The notes beneath the pieces are model-generated. The model saw only the letters and a program-made list of their open reading frames with translations. It did not search any database and had not been told where the DNA came from. Shown in pieces: positions 37,207-47,690 of a stretch of 64,000 bases of DNA. This DNA comes from 2-12-FULL-35-23 sp965196985. GTDB lineage: Bacteria > Pseudomonadota > Gammaproteobacteria > UBA12402. The DNA is taken from the NCBI GenBank assembly GCA_965196985.1, contig CBDALO010000204.1, positions 1-64,000 on the forward strand. The letters are read 5' to 3'. The stretch's first letter is position 1, and each line of letters starts with the position of its first letter. The translations under genes were made by a program, and so were the position numbers.

Positions 37207-39780
37207 TCAGCAAGACTGCGTCTCAACCATCACCTCAGCCGCTGGCTGGCGTAGGTTATATTGCGAACTCATGCTAGCACCATAAGCACCTGCGTTAGCA
37301 ATCAGTAAAATATCACCCACTGAAGTTTTTGGTAATAAGCGCGAGTAGCCCAGGGTATCACCACTTTCACAAATTGGACCGACTACATTAGCCACTACTT
37401 CACGAGGTTGATCAAGACGCGAAAGGTTAACAATCTCATGATAAGCGCCGTATAAAGCAGGCCGAATCAAACTATTCATACCCGCATTAATACCAACATA
37501 ATAAGTTCCGGCCTTTTCTTTTAACTGCGTCACCTGCGCCAATAGCACCCCCGCCTCAGCGACCAAGTACCGCCCTGGCTCAATCCAAATCTCTAATCCA
37601 GGACAAGAATCTTTTATCGCTTTTAACGCCTGATCAATTTGCTTAATGTCTACCTCACTTTGTCCTGGTTTTTCAGCAATGCTTAACCCACCGCCTAAAT
37701 CGATAGAGCGAACTTTAGGAAACTGTTCTAACAACCCAGTTAACAAAACGGCCGACTCACGCCAATTATCAGCTTGGCGGATACCACTACCCGAGTGCGC
37801 ATGCAAACCAACAACGTTAAAGTTGTACCGCTGTGCCAACTCAGCCACCTGATCTAAGGCATTGATAGGGATACCAAATTTAGAATTTTTCCCACCTGTA
37901 GTAACAAACTTATGGTGGCCATAGCCATGCCCAGGGTCAATACGCAAAATAACGTTTTTACCCGTAAAGAGCTCACCCCAGTGCGATAAAGGGTACAAGT
38001 TATCAATGGTTAACCGAACATCCCGTTGCAAAGCTGTTTTATACTCAATGCGCGCAGCAAAATTAGGCGTAAATAAAATGCGCTGTCTATCAATTCCAGG
38101 GAAGCAAGCAATCACATGCTGAACTTCACCCAAGGAAACACATTCAAAGCCCAAACCTAACTCATAAAAAGTTTGCAAAATATCCTGATGCGGGTTTGCC
38201 TTTATTGCATAAAACACTCGATCAATCGACCGACAAGCCAATAGCTTTTTAGCTTGAGCTACTAAGCTCTTTTGGTCATAAACATATATCGGCGTTTGCT
38301 CAGCCAATCCAAGCAACTCACACTGTGCTTGGCGCCACCATGCGGGTAAAGCAGCTGGCAACTGCCCAAACTCTTCTTGCCAACTACTACCCAAATACAT
38401 GCTATCGTTATTTTGCTCAATCAACAGATGATGTAACTTCTGCGCAATTGGCAAGGCTTCTTCTTCATCCACCACAAAAGCTAAACTAAGATCATTAGAT
38501 GATTGAGTTAACATATGAATCTGCTTCGATTCAAATACACTAAAAGTATCACCCAGCTTATGCAAAATAGTACGAATCTGCTGGCCGACCAAACCAATAA
38601 CAGCACAAGGGCCGATAGTTTTAGCAACCGAGAACTGGTTTAGATCAGCCAATAAAGCTTCTAAACTACGTGCATCGATAAGGTTAGCTTTTTTATCCAA
38701 ACTAGCCGTTACATTAGACTCAGCCGTTGAAACCAAATCAATTGAAATTCCGTGCTCTTTAAAACAAGCAAAGATTTTTGCTAAAAACCCAACCTGGCGC
38801 CACATTCCCATCGCTTCTATTGAGATTAAAATTACCTCTGTCTTGACCAGAATAGATTTAATCTGCGCTTGTTCTGATGCTGATTGTGTAATTAAAGTTC
38901 CTTCACGCTCAGGTTCCTTCGTATACTTAATTAACAGCGGAATTTGACGCTCTTGTACCGGTGCGATACAGCGAGGGTGCAACACCTTTGCGCCCATAGA
39001 AGCAATTTCTTGCGTTTCGATATAACTTAGTGATTTCAGCAAGCGTGCCGCGGGAATTAAATGTGGGTTAGTTGTATAAACCCCTGGTACATCCGTCCAG
39101 ATCTCACAGCACTTAGCAGCTAGCTTCGCCGCAAGATAAGCCGCCGAAACATCGGAACCACCCCTACCTAGCAACACCGTCTCGCCCTGCTCATTAGAAG
39201 CAATAAAGCCTTGCGTCACCACTACATCAACCGATAAAGCACTCAAACGATCCACTAGGGCCTGGTCAAATTCATAATAACAATCAACAGCCAAATAACG
39301 CTGTCGTTCACTCGCATGAGGCAAAGCCTTAGCAGCTAGTAAATCCGTAGCTTTTTCCCACCGTGCTGATAGCCCACTTTGCTGCAAATAAGCAACTGCT
39401 AGCTGAGTTAACATTAACTCACCGTAAGCCATCACTCGCGCTTTAGTTTTTGGACTAGCTTCACCAAGCAAGCTAATGCCTAAAATCATTTGCTGTAGCG
39501 ATTGTAATGCCTCATCAAGCTGCTCACTATCAACCAAGCCTAATTCTGTCGCTAATGACCGATAAATTGACTCAATTGCAGCTAATGTTTTTTGGTGTTC
39601 ACTTTGCGGAGCCTGCTCAAGTAAAGTTTCTAGCAAATTTGATACCTGGCTAGGTGCAGAGCAAACAATTACTGGCTTTAAATCTTGTTCAAGGTGGCAT
39701 TTAGCAATTACTGCAATGTTTTGCCAACAAGAAAGACTTGAAACACTTGTTCCACCAAATTTAATAACGACGAATGACAT
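37207..39780 (-). CDS. Bifunctional aspartokinase / diaminopimelate decarboxylase
   Basis: The 857-residue fusion joins the first and last steps of lysine synthesis. The aspartokinase part begins VIKFGGTSV and contains LLGRGGSDVSAAYLAA, followed by ACT regulatory domains (about residues 310-460). The PLP-dependent decarboxylase part starts near residue 495, with the PLP lysine in FYAIKANPHQ (about 525). It continues with GLHAHSGSGI and the substrate motif CESGD. The fused order LysC-LysA is known from Legionella- and Xanthomonas-type bacteria. Pairing the domains may couple feedback control to end-product formation. No neighbouring lysine genes are present. Confidence 0.94.
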   Translation of the reverse strand: MSFVVIKFGGTSVSSLSCWQNIAVIAKCHLEQDLKPVIVCSAPSQVSNLLETLLEQAPQSEHQKTLAAIESIYRSLATELGLVDSEQLDEALQSLQQMILGISLLGEASPKTKARVMAYGELMLTQLAVAYLQQSGLSARWEKATDLLAAKALPHASERQRYLAVDCYYEFDQALVDRLSALSVDVVVTQGFIASNEQGETVLLGRGGSDVSAAYLAAKLAAKCCEIWTDVPGVYTTNPHLIPAARLLKSLSYIETQEIASMGAKVLHPRCIAPVQERQIPLLIKYTKEPEREGTLITQSASEQAQIKSILVKTEVILISIEAMGMWRQVGFLAKIFACFKEHGISIDLVSTAESNVTASLDKKANLIDARSLEALLADLNQFSVAKTIGPCAVIGLVGQQIRTILHKLGDTFSVFESKQIHMLTQSSNDLSLAFVVDEEEALPIAQKLHHLLIEQNNDSMYLGSSWQEEFGQLPAALPAWWRQAQCELLGLAEQTPIYVYDQKSLVAQAKKLLACRSIDRVFYAIKANPHQDILQTFYELGLGFECVSLGEVQHVIACFPGIDRQRILFTPNFAARIEYKTALQRDVRLTIDNLYPLSHWGELFTGKNVILRIDPGHGYGHHKFVTTGGKNSKFGIPINALDQVAELAQRYNFNVVGLHAHSGSGIRQADNWRESAVLLTGLLEQFPKVRSIDLGGGLSIAEKPGQSEVDIKQIDQALKAIKDSCPGLEIWIEPGRYLVAEAGVLLAQVTQLKEKAGTYYVGINAGMNSLIRPALYGAYHEIVNLSRLDQPREVVANVVGPICESGDTLGYSRLLPKTSVGDILLIANAGAYGASMSSQYNLRQPAAEVMVETQSC

Positions 39781-39871
39781 AACATAGACCTGCTTTTTAT
39801 TTGGTTAAGAATCATACCGAAGAGCGAGCTTGTTAGCTATAGCTAGCAGAACGTCACTACGATCCCTATCC

Positions 39872-39948
39872 GTTGATTCACACACTGCTTTTGCGCAAGT
39901 AAAGCGCAGCACAGCAAACCATGAAGCAAAAACAGTGTGTGAATCAAC
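39872..39948. repeat. Perfect 16-bp inverted repeat upstream of the lysine fusion gene
   Basis: GTTGATTCACACACTG (39872-39887) and CAGTGTGTGAATCAAC (39933-39948) pair perfectly, and CTTTTGC/GCAAAAA extends the stem inward. It lies in the 305-base gap between the divergent lysine fusion and JmjC genes. It could be a regulatory structure or a small non-coding mobile palindrome. No open frame fits. Confidence 0.65.
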
Positions 39949-40085
39949 TTAGGCTTACTCAAAAGCACTTGAAAGCTCAGTTTGACCCAAATCATTAAAA
40001 ACAGTTTTGCACTAACCTCATGCTAGCAGCCAATGTTAAAAGTACGTATTATGCCCCTATCAATCGTTAGCAGAGCATACTACCT

Positions 40086-40961
40086 ATGAACAGCTTAAAT
40101 CTCAGCCCAATTGAAGTAAGGGACATAATCACCCGACAAAGCTTTCAAGAAGAATTCGTTAAGCCCAATAAACCTGTCGTTATGCGAGACTACTCAGCAA
40201 GCTGGCCAGCTCGTGAAAAATGGACTTTTGATTACTTTAAAAACCGTCATCCTAATATCATGGTGCCCGTTTATAAGGAAGCCTTTGCCAATACCGGCAC
40301 TAGCTACACAAGCTCTGAAAATAAAATGCCTTTTGGTGAATACCTTGATTTAATTGCTAGTGAACCAACCCAATACCGCATGTTTCTTTATAATATATTT
40401 AAACATATCCCTGACCTATGTGAAGACTTTAACTACCCAGCAATCGTAGATCGCTACCTGACCAAATACCCTTTTATGTTTTTCGGTGGTGCAACATCAT
40501 GGGTAGACGTTCATTATGACCTCGATTTATCGCATGTCTTTTTAACTCAATTCACAGGCCGCAAACGTGTCATCCTTTTTGCCCCCGAATACTCGGATTA
40601 TCTCTACCGCCACCCACTAACCGTGTCATGCAATATAGATATGGGCAATCCAGACTTTGACCGCTATCCACGTTTACGTGATGTGCAGGGATACGAGTGT
40701 ATACTTGGACCAGGTGAAACTTTATTTATTCCCACTGGCTACTGGCACTATATCTATTACATAGATGGTGGCTTCTCATTAAGCTTACGTGCTCGACCTG
40801 ACAGGTTGAGCCGACGTTTATATTCAGGCCTGAAGATTTTCAACCTAACTGTTGTTGATAATAATTTATCAAAACTATTAGGCGCACAACGCTGGTACAA
40901 CATGAAGGAGAAACTTGCTATAAGGAAAGCCAGTAAACTACCGCCCTTACCCCATCAATGA
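40086..40961 (+). CDS. JmjC/cupin-8 domain protein, putative Fe(II)/2-oxoglutarate dioxygenase
   Basis: The 291-residue protein begins with the cupin-8 type segment FVKPNKPVVMRDYSASWPA. The iron-binding facial triad appears as HYD in VDVHYDLDLSHV and a distal histidine in FIPTGYWHYI. A PGETLFIPTGYWH block is typical of JmjC hydroxylases such as FIH-like enzymes. These hydroxylate proteins or small molecules. The substrate here is unknown. The C-terminal 40 residues are basic. It is convergent with the M50 protease, with 15 bases of overlap. Confidence 0.78.
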   Translation: MNSLNLSPIEVRDIITRQSFQEEFVKPNKPVVMRDYSASWPAREKWTFDYFKNRHPNIMVPVYKEAFANTGTSYTSSENKMPFGEYLDLIASEPTQYRMFLYNIFKHIPDLCEDFNYPAIVDRYLTKYPFMFFGGATSWVDVHYDLDLSHVFLTQFTGRKRVILFAPEYSDYLYRHPLTVSCNIDMGNPDFDRYPRLRDVQGYECILGPGETLFIPTGYWHYIYYIDGGFSLSLRARPDRLSRRLYSGLKIFNLTVVDNNLSKLLGAQRWYNMKEKLAIRKASKLPPLPHQ

Positions 40962-41621
40962 AGTTATTCCAAATAAATGGAACGTAACACTTATTAAATA
41001 AAGTAATAATGGCCCCAGCAGATAAACTAAAGCACCGGTCACTAGCAGAATTAGTAAAATAAGAAACCCAAATGGCTCAAGCTTGTCATAGTAGTAGCTC
41101 AACTTACGCGGCAAAATATTAGAAACAAAGCGCCCACCATCTAAAGGAGGGATAGGCACCAAGTTTAACACCAACAGCATATAGTTAATATAAACCCCAG
41201 CTTGCCCTATATAAAACAACGGCTTAGCTAATGGGGAAAGATCCGCCGTCAACACAACTCCAAGCTTCATTACTAAGGCCCAAAGAATTGCCATGATTAA
41301 ATTAGCTGCAGGCCCAGCTACTGCCACCACGGCCATATTAAGACGCGGATGTTTAAAGTTATTAGGATTAATCGGTACAGGTTTTGCCCAACCAAATACC
41401 ACTCCACCTAATACCAGTAACAAACCAGGCACGATCACTGTGCCAATAGGGTCAATATGACGTAGTGGGTTCGGGCTTAAACGCCCCAACATTAAAGCCG
41501 TTTTATCACCAAATTTTAGCGCCACCCAACCATGTGCTATTTCGTGAAACACGATAGCAAACAACACCGGCAACACCCAAATGCAAATTTTTTCTATGAT
41601 AGTAGCAGTAGACATATCCAT
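40947..41621 (-). CDS. Site-2 protease family (M50) membrane metalloprotease
   Basis: I choose ATG 41621 (MDMSTATIIEKICIW). The 30 residues upstream in the longer frame run into the IS481-like inverted repeats and are probably not coding. The 224-residue product has the zinc motif HEIAHG, the second-site motif NLVPIPPLDGGR, a central GPAANLIMA and about five to six membrane segments. Members cleave substrates within the membrane. This short type, lacking PDZ domains, has no assigned substrate. Confidence 0.88.
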   Translation of the reverse strand: MDMSTATIIEKICIWVLPVLFAIVFHEIAHGWVALKFGDKTALMLGRLSPNPLRHIDPIGTVIVPGLLLVLGGVVFGWAKPVPINPNNFKHPRLNMAVVAVAGPAANLIMAILWALVMKLGVVLTADLSPLAKPLFYIGQAGVYINYMLLVLNLVPIPPLDGGRFVSNILPRKLSYYYDKLEPFGFLILLILLVTGALVYLLGPLLLYLISVTFHLFGITSLMG

Positions 41622-42899
41622 AAGCGGGCTATTGTAGCGAGGTTTATTCTTTACAACAACTGAGAGTCTCTTCCAATGCAAGATGAGCCTGAAATAGCCC
41701 CCACTTTCCAATGCAAAGTGGGCCTGAAGTTGTTGCGTGATCGTTCATCCTATATGGATGAATATCAATATGAACGACATAGAATTAAACACACTTGCCC
41801 AGATTGAGCAATTTCTATCCTCATCAACCCAGCTTACCTTTGAAGCTACATCACGAGCAGAATCTTACCTATGGGTTACGAACACATTAAAAAAATTTGC
41901 TTATTGCGGTATGTGCAAAAAGGACAAAGGATTGATTCGTGATTACCTGCAACGAATGACTGGTTACTCACGTTCACAAATTACTAGGCTAATTACTCAG
42001 TATCAAAAGTCAGGAAAAGTTGTTGTTAAGCAACGATCACCTAGAAATAAGTTTAGCTTAATCTATACGCATGAGGATACTTGGTTGTTAGCTGAAACGG
42101 ATCAGGTTCATCAAACGCTTAGCGGGCCTACCACAAAAAAACTTTGCGAGAGAGCCTTTCATTTGTTTGGAGATAAGCGTTATGCGCGTCTTGCTTTTAT
42201 CTCAGTCTCTCATCTTTACAATCTTCGACAAACTGAAACCTACCAGCGCAAACGGCGACACTTTAATAAAACTAAAGCAACGCAGGTTTCTATTGGTGAA
42301 AGGCGAAAACCAACTCCAGAGGGTAGGCCTGGCTTTATACGTATTGATACAGTGCACCAAGGAGATATGGATAAAATCAAGGGTGTTTATCATATTAATG
42401 CTGTTGACGAGGTGACACAGATGGAAGTAGTCTGCGCTGTTGAAAAAATTAGTGAGGCTTACTTAATCCCTGTCTTAGAGCAAATAATCGATACCTTTCC
42501 ATTTAAAGTGTTAGGCCTACATGCTGATAATGGCTCAGAGTACATTAATCAGCATGTAGCTAAACTATTGCAAAAGTTATTTATTGAACTCACTAAATCG
42601 AGGCCAAGGCATAGTAATGACAACGGTTTGGTGGAAAGTAAAAATGGCTCGGTTGTTAGAAAGCATTTTGGCTACATACATATTCAACAACGTTTTGCCC
42701 CGCAAATTAATGAATTCTATAACCAGCATTTTAACGACTATATTAATTTTCACAGACCTTGTTACTTCCCTGTAACCAGCATTAATAGCAAGGGTAAGCA
42801 AACTAAACTTTACCCTTACGAGGCCATTATGACTCCTTACGAAAAGTTCAAATCAATTGAAAATGCTGAGCAGTATTTAAAGGAAAATGAAACCTTTGA

Positions 42900-44431
42900 G
42901 ATAGAGCGTTATTTTGTCTGTAAAAACCAACTTCAGTACTTAGAAAAACCTTTAAAATTCTAAATGGCACTCTATTGTACCTGTCTCATCGCATAATATC
43001 TTAAATTAATTATGCTAATCAATCTAAAAAATTATTTATACCTCAAATTTTTCTCCTCTCAAAATAAATTATTAACTTTTAGGTAATAGCAATTATATCT
43101 CGTTAATAAGAACAAGAATGATCTATCCTAAAACCCTATGAAGCCTTATTATTCACTTCAACTTAAGTATCTAGGTGATCCGCTCCACTGGTCATCAATT
43201 TCCACTAAAACAGCTGATACGAGCCTTAGGCACGATTCAGTATTAGGGAAAATTCCAACTGTATGCGTCCTTCTTTTTACCTCTCTGTTTACGCGCTCAG
43301 CTATGTTACTGGTTCTTAATCTTTTTTGATGCGGCCTGTCAAAGTTCATCACTACTAAGCCCTCCGATATATTCACTTCCAACCAAGAAGAAAGCTCTGG
43401 TGCTGTTTGCTGATATTTATCTACCGCCATAGCCAATAGTCTTTCCGACTCATGAATGTTTGAGGCATTAAATATAGCTGTAATCTCCTCAGCTACTGGT
43501 TCCTTCATTGAGCGCTTTGGTATGTGAGCCTGAGCATTTTGCTGCAAATGAAATTGGCAGCGTTGCCAAGGAACACTGGGGAACACAGCTCTTCTAGCGG
43601 CTTTTAGGCCAGTATGAGCGTCGCTAGTAATCAACTCAATACCATGTATACCTCGCTCAACCAACTGCTGAAGAAAATCACGCCAATGTACCTCAGCCTC
43701 TGATAACGCAACAGAAACACCTAGCACTGTTCTCTTGCCGGTTGATTCATCAAAGCCATAGGCTATCAATACCGCACAGTCTTGTACTGTGCCGCTAGTG
43801 CGCACCTTCTCATAACGTGCATCTAGCCAAAGATATTTTATCTTTCCTAACGGCTTATTTCGCCATTTCTTTAAATCTTCATCCAACAATTTAGCGCAAC
43901 GGCTTACCTCTGTGCTTGAAATATCTGTTCCACAGAGTTGCTTTAGCACCTTTTCAACTTTGCGCGTGGAAACCCCATGCACATACATTTCAGCGACAGC
44001 CAGCTTAAGTGCTCTATCAGAGCGTACACCTCGCTCTAAGACTGATGGATAGAAGGCTTCATTGGAGTCTCTAACCTGCGGTATCTGTAGCTCAAGCTGA
44101 CCTTGACCTGTGTTAATTAACCTTGGTTTAAAGCCGTTCGCATATCCGTTTCTATCGCCAGTTCGCTCATAAGGACTGGCATTTAAATGGCGCTCCCTTT
44201 CTATTAACATAGCCTCATTCATCAACCTGGAGACAAGCTTAGGTAAAGCTTCAAACCCCTCCATCGCTAAAACATGTATGGCTTCTTCGATTAAGTTCTC
44301 ATTTTTATAGCAGCTCATTGTCATTCCTCTTTTTTGGTTAAGTTTACCTTAAAAGGAATTTCTAATCTGACTGAGTCGCCTGCTTATTTTCAGCAAGTCA
44401 ATGGAATTTACAGAAAGGATGGCGCACTAGC
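42900..44431 (-). mobile_element. IS256-family element, copy 4 (1,532 bp)
   Basis: The element runs from GATAGAGCG to CGCACTAGC. The duplication ACCTTTGA lies at 42892-42899 and 44432-44439. It is inserted antisense into the IS481-like transposase. Confidence 0.95.
43158..44324 (-). CDS. IS256-family transposase, copy 4
   Basis: The 388-residue product differs from the consensus copy by S for P in the VNIPEGLVV stretch. All other motifs are intact. It is probably active unless that substitution matters. Confidence 0.92.
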   Translation of the reverse strand: MTMSCYKNENLIEEAIHVLAMEGFEALPKLVSRLMNEAMLIERERHLNASPYERTGDRNGYANGFKPRLINTGQGQLELQIPQVRDSNEAFYPSVLERGVRSDRALKLAVAEMYVHGVSTRKVEKVLKQLCGTDISSTEVSRCAKLLDEDLKKWRNKPLGKIKYLWLDARYEKVRTSGTVQDCAVLIAYGFDESTGKRTVLGVSVALSEAEVHWRDFLQQLVERGIHGIELITSDAHTGLKAARRAVFPSVPWQRCQFHLQQNAQAHIPKRSMKEPVAEEITAIFNASNIHESERLLAMAVDKYQQTAPELSSWLEVNISEGLVVMNFDRPHQKRLRTSNIAERVNREVKRRTHTVGIFPNTESCLRLVSAVLVEIDDQWSGSPRYLS

Positions 44432-46158
44432 ACCTTTGAACGACTAGATAAATTAGCGTATTCTCTGACTGATCATGAATCTGCACAAAAGATGCAGGAA
44501 GCAAAGAAGACGTTATTTGAGAAAATAACAAAAGAGCAAATAGCTGATACTATCAGCACTGAAGACTAACCGATGGACCATCATGGTGACATCTGTTCAG
44601 ATGCTGCTTCAGGCTCATCTTACGATTGGAATATACTCTGAGGACGCTCACACCTTTGGTAAACTCACCCAAAAACATGTAAAAACAATCAACAAAAGTC
44701 ATCCAAGAAAGCAGTAAAAACCGCTATAATAAGTTTTAATAAGAAGAGTACAAAATGGTAGTAAAAACAATGGCTAAGCAGCTTACAACAAAAATAAAAG
44801 CGCTATTTTTCTCACTTCTGTCACTGATCCTTATTCTGTTGACCTTGCTTGGCTGGCACACCTTAAAAGTCACCCAAAACAAAGAAATCCAACAAACAAT
44901 ACAAAGCGATGCCAAAAGCTTTGAACAACTCCTTAAAAAGCAACTCTCTACAAATCTACAAGCTCTAGAACGCATGGCTGGTCGCTGGACTCACCGTGGC
45001 GGCACACCAGAAAACGAGTGGCGCTACGACGCCAAACAATTTCTACAACATCACCCCAACTTACAGACCATTTTTTGGATAGCCCCCCATTTCACCACCC
45101 ACTGGAGTGAATCCCAGCGCAAGGTTAAAGCACACCCACCACTGCTAACTACTAACAACAAAACCCTTAACCAATTGCTCAGCCAACACTATTCAACTAG
45201 CAGTTTGCAACCACTACTATTAGCTTTACAAAAAGAAATACTAACCCTTGTACCTCTTGTGCTTGAACAAAAACCTGCTGGATTTCTATTATCGAGCAAC
45301 CCTATTGAAAAGTTAATAAGCTCTACAACCAGTAAGCCCCCACTTGCAAATTACAATATTTCGATCAAACAAGGAAACACTATACTTTATAATAAGCAGC
45401 TAAAAAACAAGCCTTACAGAGCCCCCTTCGCCAGCAAAATATTTTTAACTACAGAACCTTAGCCTGGTCCATAACCCTAACACCTAGCAATACCTATATA
45501 GCCTCATTAACAAGCCCATCCGCTTCTATTTTTTTAATAGTTGGAATTATTTTTAGCTGCTTGATAACGGTAGTGCTTTATTTACTAATGCTAAGCTACT
45601 TAAATTTAAAACAAGCAAGAAAGCATGCTCAAGGAAAGCAATTCATTTACCGAACCCTAAAATCACTTGCTGATACCAACTCATTCGACACCTCTTGTAA
45701 GAAACTCCTTAACACGCTTGGCAAAAGCTTTAACTGGCACATTGGACACCTTTACCAAGTCAAGCACGACCAACTCGAAAGCAGTGGTTGCTGGTACGTT
45801 AAACGCTCACTAAAGCGAGAGTACACTCAATTTATTAAGTTAACCGAACAAATAGTTTTTTTAGCAGGTGAATCTTTGCCCGGTGAAAGCTGGCTAAAAG
45901 CAAAGACAACCTGGTTAAGTAACATAGAAGACGATAAGCGTCTAGCTAGTCTTAAACAAGGTAACAAGAATATACCTCTAAAAAGTGGCCTTGCTTTCCC
46001 TTTATTTGATAGACACGGCAAAGTTGACAAAGTAGTTGAATTCTTTTCACCTTTGAACAAAGAGGAAGATAAGGAGTTAATTCACCTTATTGATACTTTT
46101 TCACTCCAAGCAAGCCAAATACTTTATCGGCGCAAGATAGAGGATCAAGTAAAATCCA

Positions 46159-47690
46159 GCTAGTGCGCCATCCTTTCTGTAAATTCCATTGACTTGCTGA
46201 AAATAAGCAGGCGACTCAGTCAGATTAGAAATTCCTTTTAAGGTAAACTTAACCAAAAAAGAGGAATGACAATGAGCTGCTATAAAAATGAGAACTTAAT
46301 CGAAGAAGCCATACATGTTTTAGCGATGGAGGGGTTTGAAGCTTTACCTAAGCTTGTCTCCAGGTTGATGAATGAGGCTATGTTAATAGAAAGGGAGCGC
46401 CATTTAAATGCCAGTCCTTATGAGCGAACTGGCGATAGAAACGGATATGCGAACGGCTTTAAACCAAGGTTAATTAACACAGGTCAAGGTCAGCTTGAGC
46501 TACAGATACCGCAGGTTAGAGACTCCAATGAAGCCTTCTATCCATCAGTCTTAGAGCGAGGTGTACGCTCTGATAGAGCACTTAAGCTGGCTGTCGCTGA
46601 AATGTATGTGCATGGGGTTTCCACGCGCAAAGTTGAAAAGGTGCTAAAGCAACTCTGTGGAACAGATATTTCAAGCACAGAGGTAAGCCGTTGCGCTAAA
46701 TTGTTGGATGAAGATTTAAAGAAATGGCGAAATAAGCCGTTAGGAAAGATAAAATATCTTTGGCTAGATGCACGTTATGAGAAGGTGCGCACTAGCGGCA
46801 CAGTACAAGACTGTGCGGTATTGATAGCCTATGGCTTTGATGAATCAACCGGCAAGAGAACAGTGCTAGGTGTTTCTGTTGCGTTATCAGAGGCTGAGGT
46901 ACATTGGCGTGATTTTCTTCAGCAGTTGGTTGAGCGAGGTATACATGGTATTGAGTTGATTACTAGCGACGCTCATACTGGCCTAAAAGCCGCTAGAAGA
47001 GCTGTGTTCCCCAGTGTTCCTTGGCAACGCTGCCAATTTCATTTGCAGCAAAATGCTCAGGCTCACATACCAAAGCGCTCAATGAAGGAACCAGTAGCTG
47101 AGGAGATTACAGCTATATTTAATGCCTCAAACATTCATGAGTCGGAAAGACTATTGGCTATGGCGGTAGATAAATATCAGCAAACAGCACCAGAGCTTTC
47201 TTCTTGGTTGGAAGTGAATATACCGGAGGGCTTAGTAGTGATGAACTTTGACAGGCCGCATCAAAAAAGATTAAGAACCAGTAACATAGCTGAGCGCGTA
47301 AACAGAGAGGTAAAAAGAAGGACGCATACAGTTGGAATTTTCCCTAATACTGAATCGTGCCTAAGGCTCGTATCAGCTGTTTTAGCGGAAATTGATGACC
47401 AGTGGAGCGGATCACCTAGATACTTAAGTTGAAGTGAATAATAAGGCTTCATAGGGTTTTAGGATAGATCATTCTTGTTCTTATTAACGAGATATAATTG
47501 CTATTACCTAAAAGTTAATAATTTATTTTGAGAGGAGAAAAATTTGAGGTATAAATAATTTTTTAGATTGATTAGCATAATTAATTTAAGATATTATGCG
47601 ATGAGACAGGTACAATAGAGTGCCATTTAGAATTTTAAAGGTTTTTCTAAGTACTGAAGTTGGTTTTTACAGACAAAATAACGCTCTATC
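46159..47690 (+). mobile_element. IS256-family element, copy 5 (1,532 bp)
   Basis: The element runs from GCTAGTGCG to CGCTCTATC. The duplication AAAATCCA lies at 46151-46158 and 47691-47698. It is in the same orientation as the host gene. Confidence 0.95.
46266..47432 (+). CDS. IS256-family transposase, copy 5
   Basis: The 388-residue product differs from the consensus only by A for V in the SAVLVEIDDQ stretch near the C-terminus. All motifs are intact, so it is probably active. Confidence 0.92.
   Translation: MTMSCYKNENLIEEAIHVLAMEGFEALPKLVSRLMNEAMLIERERHLNASPYERTGDRNGYANGFKPRLINTGQGQLELQIPQVRDSNEAFYPSVLERGVRSDRALKLAVAEMYVHGVSTRKVEKVLKQLCGTDISSTEVSRCAKLLDEDLKKWRNKPLGKIKYLWLDARYEKVRTSGTVQDCAVLIAYGFDESTGKRTVLGVSVALSEAEVHWRDFLQQLVERGIHGIELITSDAHTGLKAARRAVFPSVPWQRCQFHLQQNAQAHIPKRSMKEPVAEEITAIFNASNIHESERLLAMAVDKYQQTAPELSSWLEVNIPEGLVVMNFDRPHQKRLRTSNIAERVNREVKRRTHTVGIFPNTESCLRLVSAVLAEIDDQWSGSPRYLS

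Larger units (their letters stand above)
41737..44569 (+). pseudogene. IS481-like (rve) transposase, interrupted by IS256 copy 4
   Basis: Coding parts are 41737-42899 and 44440-44569. Removing IS256 and one ACCTTTGA copy rejoins NETFE to RLDKLAYSLTD in frame. An N-terminal helix-turn-helix region (TGYSRSQITRLITQY) precedes a retroviral-integrase fold. The DDE residues are D in RIDTVHQGD, D in LHADNGSEY and E in GLVESKNGS. The start could be a later methionine in the first 12 residues. Confidence 0.85.
41671..44631 (+). mobile_element. IS481-like element interrupted by IS256 copy 4
   Basis: The left terminal repeat TTCCAATGCAAGATGAGCC begins at 41671, and a second similar copy lies at 41706-41728. 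The right end is the inverse, closing at 44631 (complement of TTCCAATCGTAAGATGAGCC). I could not see a clear target duplication. The element without the IS256 insertion is about 1.42 kb. Confidence 0.75.

Noticed and set aside
41622..41711. Thirty-residue N-terminal extension of the M50 protease
   Set aside because: The extension is encoded by the IS481-like terminal repeats. The internal ATG at 41621 gives a normal family start.
45430..45480. Programmed -1 frameshift in the c-di-GMP gene
   Set aside because: The run is only five T, no proper slippery heptamer fits the zero frame, and the gene carries two other inactivating insertions. Simple mutation is more likely.
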